Shown here piece by piece: positions 31,356-39,405 of a stretch of DNA of 64,000 nt; the first letter of the stretch is position 1; each line of letters begins with the position of its first letter. The DNA comes from Mesorhizobium sp. B1-1-8 (GTDB taxonomy: Bacteria; Pseudomonadota; Alphaproteobacteria; Rhizobiales; Rhizobiaceae): assembly GCF_006442795.2 (NCBI RefSeq), contig NZ_CP083956.1, positions 4,379,501-4,443,500 of the forward strand, given 5' to 3'. Both the position numbers and the translations under genes were made by a program. Below the pieces are notes generated by a model. It made no database searches. It saw nothing but the letters and a program-made list of their open reading frames with translations, and was not told where the DNA came from.

Positions 31356-31624
31356 CCGGGCCTTTCCGCGCGCGCGTCTTCACTTGGACGGGCACCGTAT
31401 TGGACCAGTTCACATCTTGTCCAGAGCCTGAAAATATCTATGCATGCCAGGACAATTTGATTGCTGTTCTGGACAAGAATTCACCCGAATTTCACCGACC
31501 CGGCCGGGAAAATTTCAAAATACCTGGGAATGTCAGCGCGAATCGGCTGCGCCCTGCCGATCGCAGCGGAAAGCGTATCCAGGCTGGAGCCGGCGGCAAA
31601 GCCAATCTCCAGCACAAGCTCTTC

Positions 31625-32635
31625 CTACCAATCCAGCCCGAACACCAGCTTGCCAAAATGCAGGCCGCCCGCGGCCATGTGGGTGTAGGCCTCGGTCGCC
31701 TCGTTTTGTGAAAACACCTTGTCAACGACCGGCTTGATCCCGGCGGCGCCGATGGCGCGGGCGGCGTCGCGCAGGTCGGACACCGATCCGGTGTTGTTGC
31801 CCACCACCTTCAGCGCCTTGATGATGATCGGCAGCAGATCGATCGTGGCCTCGGCGCCGGTGACGAAGCCGATGGTGAATAATGTGCCGCCGGGCGCGGT
31901 GGCGTTGACGGCACGGGCGAAGGTTGCCGAGCCGCCGGTCTCGACGACGAGATCGGCACCGAGCCCGTCGGTCAATTCCAGCACCTTGCCGTCCCAGTCC
32001 GGCGTCGCGCGGTAGTTGATCAGGTGATCGGCGCCGAGCGCCTTTGCCCGTTCCAGTTTCTCGTCCGAAGAGGAAGTGATGATGACGGTGGCGCCGGCGG
32101 CCTTGGCCAGTTGCAGCGTGAGGATAGAGACACCGCCGGTGCCGAGCAGGACGACCGCCGAGCCCGGCCCGACATCGGCAGCGCGGATCGCGTTCCAGGC
32201 GGTGGTGCCGGCGATCGGCAGCGTCGCCGCCGCCTCGAAGGAAAGATGCGCCGGAACCGGCACGACCGAATTGGCCGGCAGCGCCACATATTCGGCGAGC
32301 GAGCCGGGCAGCGAGATGCCGCGCATCTGCGTCATCTCATAAGGCCTCGGCCGGCCGCCGATCCAGCGCGGCTTGGCGTGGGCGACGACGCGGTCGCCGA
32401 CGCTGAACCGGGTCACACCCTCGCCCAGTGCTGCGATCTCGCCGGCGGCATCGGCGACCGGAATGAGCGGGAAGCTCGGTCCGGGATAGTTGCCGCTCGC
32501 CACCGCGATATCGACGAAGTTGAGGCTCGCGGCGCGCTGGCGGATCAGCACCTCGCCGCGCTGCGGCTCGGGCGTGGCGACGGTGGCGGCGCGGAAGGCG
32601 TCCAGCCTGGGTTGGCTCAGTTCGATGGCTTTCAT
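31625..32635 (-). CDS. Zinc-less quinone oxidoreductase-type MDR protein
   Basis: A 336-residue medium-chain dehydrogenase/reductase. The Rossmann motif VLLGTGGVSILTLQLAKAAG is followed by GATVIITSSSDEKLERAKAL (the Ser-rich turn suggests NADPH). Conserved Cys zinc ligands are absent, so it is a quinone oxidoreductase/enoyl reductase type. It is divergently transcribed from a LysR gene 97 nt away, which probably controls it. Confidence 0.9.
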   Translation of the reverse strand: MKAIELSQPRLDAFRAATVATPEPQRGEVLIRQRAASLNFVDIAVASGNYPGPSFPLIPVADAAGEIAALGEGVTRFSVGDRVVAHAKPRWIGGRPRPYEMTQMRGISLPGSLAEYVALPANSVVPVPAHLSFEAAATLPIAGTTAWNAIRAADVGPGSAVVLLGTGGVSILTLQLAKAAGATVIITSSSDEKLERAKALGADHLINYRATPDWDGKVLELTDGLGADLVVETGGSATFARAVNATAPGGTLFTIGFVTGAEATIDLLPIIIKALKVVGNNTGSVSDLRDAARAIGAAGIKPVVDKVFSQNEATEAYTHMAAGGLHFGKLVFGLDW

Positions 32636-32693
32636 GATTTCGCTCCGATGCGATGGCTGAGGGGTTGAGCGAAGATAGCTGCTGCGGTATCTC

Positions 32694-32704
32694 TGCATAA
32701 TGCA
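32694..32704. promoter_or_regulatory. Candidate LysR operator in the divergent promoter
   Basis: TGCATAATGCA is a short palindrome with a 3-nt centre, midway between the divergent LysR and oxidoreductase starts; related ATGCA cores recur at ~32732. A suggestive binding site, not proven. Confidence 0.35.
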
Positions 32705-32732
32705 CGCATTTCACAGATGAGCTCTGCGTTTC

Positions 32733-33662
32733 ATGCAGCAATCCCATGAACCGGCGGCACTTGCAGAAATGGCGGCCTTCGCTGCTATCGCCGAGGCGCG
32801 CTCGTTCACCAAGGCGGCGGCGCGCGTCGGGCGCGACGCCACCATTCTGTCGCGGCGCCTCCAATCGTTGGAGGAGCGGCTGGGCGTCAGGCTGCTCAAC
32901 CGCACGACGCGCAGCGTATCGCTGACCGAGGCCGGCGCTGAATTCCTGCAGCGCGTACGCGCCATTCTGGCCTTAGTCGAGGAGGCCGTGGCGGCTGCGT
33001 CGGCGCATGCTGGCGGAGGCCCGCGCGGTCTGTTGCGGCTGGCGCTGCCCGGCACGTTCGGACGTATGTGGATCGGACCGATGCTGCCCGAATTCCTCGC
33101 CGAATTCCCGGATGTGCGCATCGAGGCCGAGTTCTCCAACCGCTTCGCCGATCTCGTCGCCGAGAATTTCGACGTCGCGGTAAGGCTCGGCGTGCTGGAG
33201 GATTCGCGCCTGGTGGCACGCAAAGTGGCGACACGGCGGCGGCTGCTTTGCGCCGCTCCCTCCTACCTCGCCCAAAGGGGCAGGCCGGAAACACCGCAGG
33301 CGCTTCTGGAGCATTCCTGCCTCGGCTTCTCCGGCTTCCAGACCTTTCCGGCCTGGGAGATGACCGACCGCGAGGGCCACCATGTCAGCATCGAGGTGTC
33401 GGGACCGTTGATCAGCGACGACGCCGAGGTGCTGGTCGAGGCCGCGGTGCAAGGCGTCGGCCTAATGATGAGCACAGACTGGCTGGTCGGACGCGAGCTC
33501 GCCGACGGGCGGCTGGTGCCGGTCCTGGAGGACTGGACGCTGGCCGACGAAGGGGCGGTCTATGTCGTCATGCCCTCGGCGAAGGGGCAGGCCGCCAAGA
33601 CGCGCGCCTTCGTCGACTGGATCGGGAAGCGCTTTTCGCCCGAGCCTCCCTGGCGGCGGTGA
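32733..33662 (+). CDS. LysR family transcriptional regulator
   Basis: Encodes 309 residues. The N-terminal winged helix (about 10-70) contains MAAFAAIAEARSFTKAAARV and SRRLQSLEERLGVRLLNRTT. The effector domain (about 95-300) starts GGGPRGLLRLALPGTFGRMW. The subclass is like the AaeR/PecT-type regulators of MDR or detoxification genes. Divergent position implies control of the quinone oxidoreductase gene. Confidence 0.92.
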   Translation: MQQSHEPAALAEMAAFAAIAEARSFTKAAARVGRDATILSRRLQSLEERLGVRLLNRTTRSVSLTEAGAEFLQRVRAILALVEEAVAAASAHAGGGPRGLLRLALPGTFGRMWIGPMLPEFLAEFPDVRIEAEFSNRFADLVAENFDVAVRLGVLEDSRLVARKVATRRRLLCAAPSYLAQRGRPETPQALLEHSCLGFSGFQTFPAWEMTDREGHHVSIEVSGPLISDDAEVLVEAAVQGVGLMMSTDWLVGRELADGRLVPVLEDWTLADEGAVYVVMPSAKGQAAKTRAFVDWIGKRFSPEPPWRR

Positions 33663-33858
33663 GGGACCCCAGCCTGCTCGGCTGGCGCTGGGCATTCCTC
33701 ATGCTGCCGCCTGGTCCGTTTGCCGGCATGGCCGCGATGCTTTCGCTTCGGCGATTGCCGGCGCGCTGAGCATGGCAGGCGGCAAGCGGTGAACATGGTG
33801 GGAGTCAAGCCTCAGCCCGGCTCACCGCTCAGTGCGCGGGAGCCGGGCTGGGAAGCCG

Positions 33859-34173
33859 TCAATAGTCGGTGTTGCTCTCGATGGTAACCGGACGGCGATG
33901 GTACCGGTGATGGCGTTCGATGGAGCCCGTGACCACGACAGTGTCCGAGCGGTGATGGCGATGCCAGGCGCGCCGGCCGTTGTCGTAGAATGCGACCGTG
34001 CCATGGCGGCGATGATGGAGGCGGTGGCCCTCGTCATTGATGACGACGGCGGTGCCGTTGTGATGATAGTGGTGCCTGTGATGCGTCCTGACGACGACAT
34101 CGGCCTCGGCCGCGGAAGCGACGACGGGTGCCGCGACGCAGAGCGCCAAGACAGCGAAAAGCACTGTTTTCAT
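33859..34173 (-). CDS. His/Arg-rich small secreted protein
   Basis: Encodes 104 residues. MKTVLFAVLALCVAAPVVASAA is the signal peptide. The mature part is dominated by His-Arg clusters (VRTHHRHHYHHNG, HRLHHRRHG, WHRHHRSD, IERHHRYHRRP), which could bind divalent metals or act as an envelope polyelectrolyte. Such proteins are common in rhizobia and uncharacterised. Confidence 0.78.
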   Translation of the reverse strand: MKTVLFAVLALCVAAPVVASAAEADVVVRTHHRHHYHHNGTAVVINDEGHRLHHRRHGTVAFYDNGRRAWHRHHRSDTVVVTGSIERHHRYHRRPVTIESNTDY

Positions 34174-34314
34174 TGAGGTATTCCTGGGTCCCGAAACGTC
34201 CCTTCGTTCCATAAACCGCTGCCTGGCTGTTTAGTTCCGGCCCGGCCCAGGCGCGCGCCATCTGCTTTCGCCGGCTGTCGAGATCGGGCGGGACGGTGCG
34301 TTAAGGACGAATAA

Positions 34315-34472
34315 GGCCGGTGTCGCAGTGGGTGGGGTATCGTTGGGGTAGCTGAGACACCGGCCGAAGGCGGAATGGGCACCGCCGCATGACGAAGATA
34401 GGCCTTGCGGGCAGCCGCGAAATTACGTGATCGCGGAATGGCCAAAGCGGGTGCGCTGCGCCCGCTTTTCCT
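34315..34472 (+). ncRNA. Candidate structured small RNA with terminator
   Basis: In a 386-nt gene-free gap: GGCCGGTGTC (34315-34324) pairs with GACACCGGCC (34356-34365); CCGCGA (34415-34420) pairs with TCGCGG (34431-34436). AAAGCGGG...CCCGCTTTTCC (34444-34471) looks like an intrinsic terminator. Three stems ending in a T-run with no ORF and no adjacent plus-strand gene suggest an sRNA. No clear promoter was identified, so this is tentative. Confidence 0.35.
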
Positions 34473-34498
34473 TATGCCTCCGGACTGCCGTTCACGAA

Positions 34499-34544
34499 CC
34501 GACCCCTCTGTCGCCCTCGGCGGCATCTCTCTCGAGGGGGAGAT
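34499..34544. repeat. REP-A element, right-half fragment
   Basis: Only the right arm with the CCCCTCTGTCGCCCTCGGCGGC block remains, close to the slipin stop. Confidence 0.8.
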
Positions 34545-34559
34545 AAGGCGCAAGCCGCG

Positions 34560-35318
34560 CTATTTGCCTTGCTCCTTCAGGAATTGCCGCAGCAAATCCA
34601 CCGGCAGCGGGAAGACCACCGTGGAGGAGCGCTCGCCGGCGATGTCGTGCAGGGCCTCGAAGTAGCGGAGCTGCATGGCTTGCGGCTCCTCGGCCAGCAT
34701 GCGGCCGGCCTCGACGAGCTTCGCCGCGGCCTGCTGCTCGCCATCGGCATTGATCACCTTGGCGCGGCGCAGGCGCTCGGCCTCGGCCTGCCTGGCGATG
34801 GCGCGGACCATGCTCTCGTTCAAATCGACATGCTTGATCTCGACATTGGACACCTTGATGCCCCAGGCGTCGGTGCGCTGATCGAGGATCTCCTGGATGT
34901 CGCTGTTGAGCTTGTCGCGCTCGGCCAGCATCTCGTCGAGCTCGTGCTTGCCGAGCACCGAGCGCAGCGTGGTCTGCGCCAGCTGGTTGGTGGCGGCCAT
35001 GAAGTCCTCGACCTGAATGATCGCCCGCTCGGCATCGACAATGCGGAAATAGAGCACGGCGTTGACCTTCACCGAGACGTTGTCGCGCGAAATCACATCC
35101 TGCGGCGGCACGTCCTGCACCACGACGCGCAGATCCACCCGCACCATCTGCTGGACGAAGGGCACGAGGATGATGAGGCCGGGACCCTTGACCCCGGTGA
35201 AGCGGCCGAGCGTGAAGACCACGCCGCGCTCATATTCCCTGAGGATGCGGATGGCCGCGGACAAGAACATGACCACGACCAGCGCGAGTATGAGATAGGC
35301 TATATAATCGACCATCAT
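34560..35318 (-). CDS. Slipin family SPFH (stomatin-like) membrane protein
   Basis: Encodes 252 residues. One N-terminal membrane helix ([20 protein letters not shown]) is followed by an SPFH domain. Hallmarks are [40 protein letters not shown] and [20 protein letters not shown]. It forms oligomeric membrane scaffolds. The adjacent protease gene upstream encodes its usual partner (stomatin operon partner protein); the pair is thought to control membrane-protein quality. Intergenic distance is 74 nt and contains a REP-B repeat. Confidence 0.92.
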   Translation of the reverse strand: MMVDYIAYLILALVVVMFLSAAIRILREYERGVVFTLGRFTGVKGPGLIILVPFVQQMVRVDLRVVVQDVPPQDVISRDNVSVKVNAVLYFRIVDAERAIIQVEDFMAATNQLAQTTLRSVLGKHELDEMLAERDKLNSDIQEILDQRTDAWGIKVSNVEIKHVDLNESMVRAIARQAEAERLRRAKVINADGEQQAAAKLVEAGRMLAEEPQAMQLRYFEALHDIAGERSSTVVFPLPVDLLRQFLKEQGK

Positions 35319-35336
35319 CGCCTTGCTCCGTTAGCA

Positions 35337-35384
35337 GAGCCTGTCGCCAAAAGTGCGCAGCGGTTTTGGGACAACATGCTCAAG
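35337..35384 (-). repeat. REP-B repeat copy
   Basis: Reverse-orientation copy of the family with the block CCGCTGCGCACTTTTGG beside GAGCATGTTGTCCC. It lies between the NfeD-type protease stop region and the slipin start. Confidence 0.7.
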
Positions 35385-35392
35385 ACAAAGAT

Positions 35393-36751
35393 TCACTTCC
35401 TGCGCCGCACGGTCAGCACGAGGTCCCTGACACCGGTCACCTCGGCGCTTTCGCCCTCAACGAGCGGCTCGTCTGCCCTCGCCCGCCAGCGCTCGCCCAG
35501 GGCAAGCACATGGCCCTCGCCGCCCTGCCAGTCGAGGATCTCGACCCGAAGTCCGCGCATCGCCTCGCCGCCGACGCGCGGCAGCCTCTTGCGCGCGGCC
35601 CAGAGATAGGTGCCGGTGAGCAGCGCCAGCCCAAGCGTCAGCGCCGCGGCCGGCGCGATGACGGCCCACGATACGGCAAAGCCCGGCCCCTCGGTCCTAA
35701 GCAGCATGGCGGCGCCGAACAGAAAGGCGGCCACGCCGCCCAGGCCAAGCACGACGGTGGGGTTGAAGGCCTCGATGACGAGGAAGGCGACGCCGAGCAG
35801 CATCAGGGCAAGGCCGGTATAGTTGATCGGCAGGAGATTGAGCGCATAGAGGCCGAGCACCAGGCAGATGGTGCCGATCACGCCGGGCGCCACCGCACCC
35901 GGGCTGGTGAACTCAAAGACGATGCCATAGACGCCGATCAGCATCAGGATGATTGCGGTGTTCGGATCGGTGATGACGGCAAGCAGCCGGATGAACCAGC
36001 CGGGCTCCAGCGTCTCGACCGGCAGCCCTTTCGTTGCCAGAACGCGCTTGGTGCCGGCCACCTCGACGGTGCGCCCGTCGGCGAGCAGCAAGAGCTCGGT
36101 CGTGTCGCGGGCGACAAAGTCGATGACATGCTCCTGCAATGCCGCATTGGCCGAGAGGCTCGCCGCCTCGCGCACCGCCTTCTCGCCCCAGTCGCCATTG
36201 CGCCCGCGCAGTTCGGCGAGCGAGCGGATCAGGGCGACGGCATCGTTGGTCACCTTTGCCATCATCGCATCACCGGCCGGCCGCCCGGTGGCGTCCTTCT
36301 GGTCCTTGCTGTCTTCGCCGCCCGGAAGCGATGGCAGGCCGCCGACCTCGACCGGCGTCGCCGCACCCAGATTGGTGCCCGGCGCCATCGCCGCGACATG
36401 GGTCGAATAGAGGATGTAGGTGCCGGCGCTGGCGGCATGGCCGCCGGCCGGCGCGACATAGCCGATGACGGGAACCGGCGAGGCCAGTATGTCGGCGATC
36501 ATCTCGCGCATCGAGGTGACCAGCCCGCCAGGCGTGTTGAGCTGCAGGATGAGAACCTCGGCATTCCGCTCGGCGGCAGTGCTCAGCGCCTCCTTGAACT
36601 GGCGTGCACTCGCCGGACCGATGGCGCCGTCGATGGCGATGCTCAACGCCGCCTTTTGCCCGGTCACCGCGCCGGTGGTCGAGGAAAAAGGAAAAAGCAT
36701 CGCGCCGGCCATGAAGGCCGCGGCTAGAATTGCCACCCGCGCGCGTTTCAC
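35393..36751 (-). CDS. NfeD family membrane-bound serine protease (slipin partner)
   Basis: Encodes 452 residues. A signal peptide (RARVAILAAAFMAGAMLFPF) is followed by a ClpP-class protease domain (about 40-240). The nucleophile Ser is in AGGHAASAGTYILYS and the probable Lys in RNGDWGEKAVREAASL. Four or five membrane helices follow (about 265-385), then an NfeD OB-fold tail with GLRVEILDWQGGEGHVLALG. Full-length STOPP type, not the short NfeD. Start GTG 36751 is chosen because GAGGAG is 8 nt upstream and it places the signal peptide at the N-terminus. Confidence 0.87.
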   Translation of the reverse strand: MKRARVAILAAAFMAGAMLFPFSSTTGAVTGQKAALSIAIDGAIGPASARQFKEALSTAAERNAEVLILQLNTPGGLVTSMREMIADILASPVPVIGYVAPAGGHAASAGTYILYSTHVAAMAPGTNLGAATPVEVGGLPSLPGGEDSKDQKDATGRPAGDAMMAKVTNDAVALIRSLAELRGRNGDWGEKAVREAASLSANAALQEHVIDFVARDTTELLLLADGRTVEVAGTKRVLATKGLPVETLEPGWFIRLLAVITDPNTAIILMLIGVYGIVFEFTSPGAVAPGVIGTICLVLGLYALNLLPINYTGLALMLLGVAFLVIEAFNPTVVLGLGGVAAFLFGAAMLLRTEGPGFAVSWAVIAPAAALTLGLALLTGTYLWAARKRLPRVGGEAMRGLRVEILDWQGGEGHVLALGERWRARADEPLVEGESAEVTGVRDLVLTVRRRK

Positions 36752-36857
36752 ACTCAAAGCTCCTCGATTCAATATGGGTTCGATTTTGGCGAAGTCCATG
36801 AAGGGGGCGAAGCGGACGCAGCGCCGCCTCCAATTCGAATTTAAAAACCGGCCAGCC

Positions 36858-36886
36858 TTGCCGCTGATAGAATTTCGCGCTATTTG
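36858..36886 (+). promoter_or_regulatory. Probable promoter of the cold-shock gene
   Basis: CTTGCC and CTATTT separated by 17 nt, close to the alphaproteobacterial consensus CTTGAC-N17-CTATAT. It predicts a ~130-nt leader, as usual for cold-shock mRNAs. Confidence 0.5.
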
Positions 36887-37021
36887 TAAGATGTCGATCT
36901 TGTTGAACGAACGTTGTTTCCGCGCTTTTGCGCTGACGATCTTCCCTCTCAATTTCGAAAACAGCGACGTTTGGCGTGAAGCCAGGCGGCGGTAATTTGC
37001 GTCGATTTGAAAGGAAATCGT

Positions 37022-37231
37022 ATGACTACTGGAACCGTGAAGTTCTTCAACACGACCAAAGGCTTTGGCTTTATCGAACAGGGCAACGGCCAGCCGGACG
37101 TGTTCGTCCACATCTCCGCCGTGGAGCGGGCCGGAATGCGTTCGCTGGTCGAAGGCCAGAAGGTGAGCTTTGACGTCGTGAAGGATCAGCGCAGCGGCAA
37201 GAGCGCGGCTGAAAACCTTCAGGCCGCATGA
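37022..37231 (+). CDS. cspA: Cold-shock protein, CspA family
   Basis: A 69-residue cold-shock domain protein with RNA-binding motifs RNP1 (KGFGFI, near 14-19) and RNP2 (VFVHIS, near 27-32). It is an RNA chaperone that melts secondary structure. AAGGAAA precedes ATG 37022. The long AT-richer leader may fold as a temperature-responsive structure. Confidence 0.95.
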   Translation: MTTGTVKFFNTTKGFGFIEQGNGQPDVFVHISAVERAGMRSLVEGQKVSFDVVKDQRSGKSAAENLQAA

Positions 37232-37291
37232 CCGAACCGCGCCTTTGGTGTTTGACCACGGATGTACTGGCAAATAGCCGTGAGGCGCTGC

Positions 37292-37320
37292 AAAAGGTCG
37301 GGTTCGCCCGGCCTTTTTCA
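37292..37320 (+). terminator. Intrinsic terminator after the cold-shock gene
   Basis: AAAAGGTCGGG-TTCG-CCCGGCCTTTTT forms an 8-11 bp stem (one G-U pair) with a tight TTCG-type loop and T-run, 61 nt after the stop. Confidence 0.75.
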
Positions 37321-37389
37321 TAGACCGGAACGGTTCGGCCCCTGAATCCACGAACCGCTCCAATTGTTGGGCTTACAAGGAAAACTGCG

Positions 37390-37575
37390 ATGCCGGAATT
37401 GTTCAAGCCGAAGGGCGATGCCAAGAACGAGGCAACTACAAAGACGGCACGCGCCATAATCGACAGCGAAGCGGCGGCCAGGGATGCAAAGACGGCACGG
37501 CTGCGCGCCGCAAGGCTCGCCCGCGGCCCTGCGGAAGAGCCGCCGGCCAAGAAAAAGGCGCCTCGACGCAAGTAG
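37390..37575 (+). CDS. Small basic hypothetical protein
   Basis: Encodes 61 residues, rich in Ala/Lys/Arg with a charged helical middle (NEATTKTARAIIDSEAAARD) and a PAKKKAPRRK tail. It may bind nucleic acid. AAGGAAAA precedes ATG 37390. Located just after the cspA terminator; a cold-shock-linked role is only a guess from position. Confidence 0.68.
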   Translation: MPELFKPKGDAKNEATTKTARAIIDSEAAARDAKTARLRAARLARGPAEEPPAKKKAPRRK

Positions 37576-37875
37576 CTCAGAGCTTACTGGTCTCTTCGCG
37601 CGGGAACCTCCGGCGAAGCGGGCGCCGCATAGCCGGCTGCCTCGGCGCTGCAAGGGCGCACAGCAATCCGCCTCCCGTCAGTCCGGACATGATCCCCGTC
37701 AGCCCTATGGATCTCGGCGCGCGAAAATGTATTTCTTTCTCATTTAGCTATTGCTAATAATACGGCTGGGTAACAAGGGTTATTGCGCTCCGCACCGGCC
37801 GGCGCTTTGATCCCTTTTTTGAACCTGGCCCGCGGTTCCGGCGCTAACAGACCCGTTTGGGACGGCCGGAGGCTG

Positions 37876-38082
37876 ATGTTGAGCGACTTCAGAAAATTCG
37901 CTTGTCCGCGATGCCAGGGGGTGGGCAAGGTCTTCGAGTGCCAGACCCGAATCGCGTCCAACGGAACATGCTGTCCGGCCGGCGCCCGCCGCGATAATTG
38001 CGAGGGCCAGCGGCTCATCTGCGCGGGCTGCAACGGAACCGGTCTTCGCGGCTACGGCGCGCCAGCGATCAGCCAGGAATAG
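37876..38082 (+). CDS. Mini-protein with DnaJ-type zinc-finger motifs
   Basis: Encodes 68 residues. Two CxxCxGxG-type motifs are present, CPRCQGVGK (10-18) and CAGCNGTGLRG (near 50-60), plus Cys residues in FECQT, GTCCPAG and DNCEGQ. These are the zinc-binding elements of DnaJ cysteine-rich domains, here without a J domain. ATG 37876 has CGGAGG 5 nt upstream. It overlaps the tail of the opposite-strand gene by 14 nt. Confidence 0.6.
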   Translation: MLSDFRKFACPRCQGVGKVFECQTRIASNGTCCPAGARRDNCEGQRLICAGCNGTGLRGYGAPAISQE

Positions 38083-38278
38083 CCGCATCCGGCAAGGTGG
38101 CGCTCGGCGACAGAATATTGGCGTTGAAGGTGGCGACGCGAACCGTTTCCACCTCCTGCGCGCGGGCGCCGCCCATCAGCGCGGCAATGAGCGTCACCAG
38201 GAAGACAAGCAGCCCCAATGGAATTCGATGCAGCCAGGAACCGCGCCTGGAAAGAACCTGCAGCACCCGATCGCCCAT
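38069..38278 (-). CDS. Small membrane/secreted hypothetical protein
   Basis: Encodes 69 residues. The basic N-terminus is followed by a hydrophobic segment (IPLGLLVFLVTLIAALMGGA) ending in a signal-peptidase-like ARA|QE. The mature tail would be only ~28 residues. A strong SD (GGGAGG) precedes the ATG. Function unknown. Confidence 0.55.
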   Translation of the reverse strand: MGDRVLQVLSRRGSWLHRIPLGLLVFLVTLIAALMGGARAQEVETVRVATFNANILSPSATLPDAAIPG

Positions 38279-38300
38279 AGCAGCCTCCCGCTCGCATCGC

Positions 38301-38800
38301 GCATTCTAGCATGCCAGCACGATAGCACCATGAAGCGGTTCACATTGCGAAGCGGCCCGCGAAATCAGGGTGCCCGCCCAACCTGGCGAACTGATTTGCT
38401 GCACTGCGCAAATACACCCAAAAAAAGTCAGGGGTAAACAGGGAACTTCAAAACCCTCATGTGACGAAAAACAAGCCCATTCAAGTGCATAGACGGCAAC
38501 GCTGTTGTTGCCTCGCGCTGCGCTCAAAAAGCCCGGAAATCCGGCATTTGCGGGCATCCGGCAACAGCAATGATGTGATCGCGGCAGTGCGGCGCGGGTC
38601 TTCCGGAAGCGTCGGAACGCTCGGCCGCAAGCTCGTCGGGCAGCGTTGACAGGACGCAACGGCAATGGCACTCCGCAGCCACTGGTCACGCCATGACCGT
38701 TGCTGTTGGGGACGGACGGGGTTTCAGCAGCTTGGCGGCGGCGCCGGACGGGCGGGCACCCTGCGCGGTGCACCGCCCGCTCCTGGCCGGGCGCTCAGAA
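38301..38800. other. Gene-poor stretch before the RiPP-like peptides
   Basis: About 500 nt in which I find no convincing gene. Open frames here are short, arginine/proline-rich and lack ribosome sites. The segment is less GC-biased than its neighbours and includes a run of A (CCAAAAAAAGTC). Confidence 0.4.
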
Positions 38801-38813
38801 AGCGCCTATTATA

Positions 38814-38900
38814 TTAATCGGTCGATACCACCACGTTGGCCGTGACGGCGGAGAGCTTTTGGCGCCTTTCGAGCGTCGGCCTGCTGTAGATTTTCTTCAT
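38814..38900 (-). CDS. Orphan RiPP precursor-like peptide 1
   Basis: Encodes 28 residues starting MKKIYSRPTLERRQKLSAVT and ending ANVVVSTD. It matches the lasso-type leader pattern Y-x2-P-x-L-x3-G-x5-T at Y5, P8, L10 and T20, with Gln in place of Gly14. A GGGGGGA ribosome site lies ~9 nt upstream, and a GGCGCTTTCTGAGCGCC hairpin follows the stop. No peptide-modifying enzyme gene is near. Paralog of the next gene. Confidence 0.65.
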   Translation of the reverse strand: MKKIYSRPTLERRQKLSAVTANVVVSTD

Positions 38901-38990
38901 GGATATCCCCCCTGAAACCACCCGGGCAAGGGAACCCAGCTCGATCTTTTTGTCAAGCTCGCGCTAAAATAGTTGCGGTGAAGCAGCAGT

Positions 38991-39083
38991 TCAGAAGGCA
39001 AAGCCAGAGGGCGGCACGGCTGCGGTGAGAGCCGAAAGCCTGCCGCGCTTGTCGAGCGTCGGCCTCTCATAGGTCTTCTTCAT
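38991..39083 (-). CDS. Orphan RiPP precursor-like peptide 2
   Basis: Encodes 30 residues starting MKKTYERPTLDKRGRLSALT and ending AAVPPSGFAF. The leader matches Y-x2-P-x-L-x3-G-x5-T exactly (Y5, P8, L10, G14, T20), the pattern read by lasso-peptide RRE proteins. The putative core lacks the Asp/Glu at ring positions 7-9 expected of a lasso peptide, so the product type is unclear. Similar short peptides are annotated as putative RiPP precursors in Mesorhizobium. AGGAA precedes the ATG. Confidence 0.7.
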   Translation of the reverse strand: MKKTYERPTLDKRGRLSALTAAVPPSGFAF

Positions 39084-39303
39084 CGCCAGTTCCTAGTCAA
39101 CGACCGGCCAAGGGAGCGCGCTGCGGCGACCCTGTCAAGGTACGGCAAGTGAACCGGCCAAATTGCCGGCCAGCTTTTGCGTCGGTGCGACTATTTTTGC
39201 GGTGGGTGCCGGAAGTCTTGCCAGCCTTATTGCGCCGTCCCTCAACCGCCCTCTGGGCACCTTCTCCCGTGAACTGCCCATGAACGGGAGAAGGAAGGCT
39301 CCC

Positions 39304-39338
39304 CTTATGTTGCACTGCGTTAGATTTGTTGCATTGCG
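39304..39338 (+). repeat. Conserved leader block, copy 1
   Basis: CTTATGTTGCACTGCGTTAG followed by ATTTGTTGCATTGCG, repeated almost exactly at 41412-41446. It ends 68 nt before the first acyltransferase start. The rest of the 320-nt gap 39084-39405 shows no other feature. Confidence 0.8.
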
Positions 39339-39405
39339 ATATGGGAGCGGAGGCGCAAGTCTTGTCCAAGGCGGGATACGAACGAACAAGGCGAGGTTCG
39401 TCTTC

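Noticed and set aside
36752..37363. Longer N-terminus for the NfeD-type protease
   Set aside because: It would run antisense through the cold-shock gene; the GTG at 36751 gives a proper signal peptide and ribosome site.
38306..38773. 155-codon open frame on the minus strand
   Set aside because: Arg/Ala/Cys-rich composition, no ribosome site and no recognisable domain; typical of chance frames in GC-rich DNA.
39163..39405. Longer N-terminus for the first acyltransferase
   Set aside because: The extra 81 codons read through the conserved upstream block and are not matched in the paralog, which starts at the equivalent GTG.
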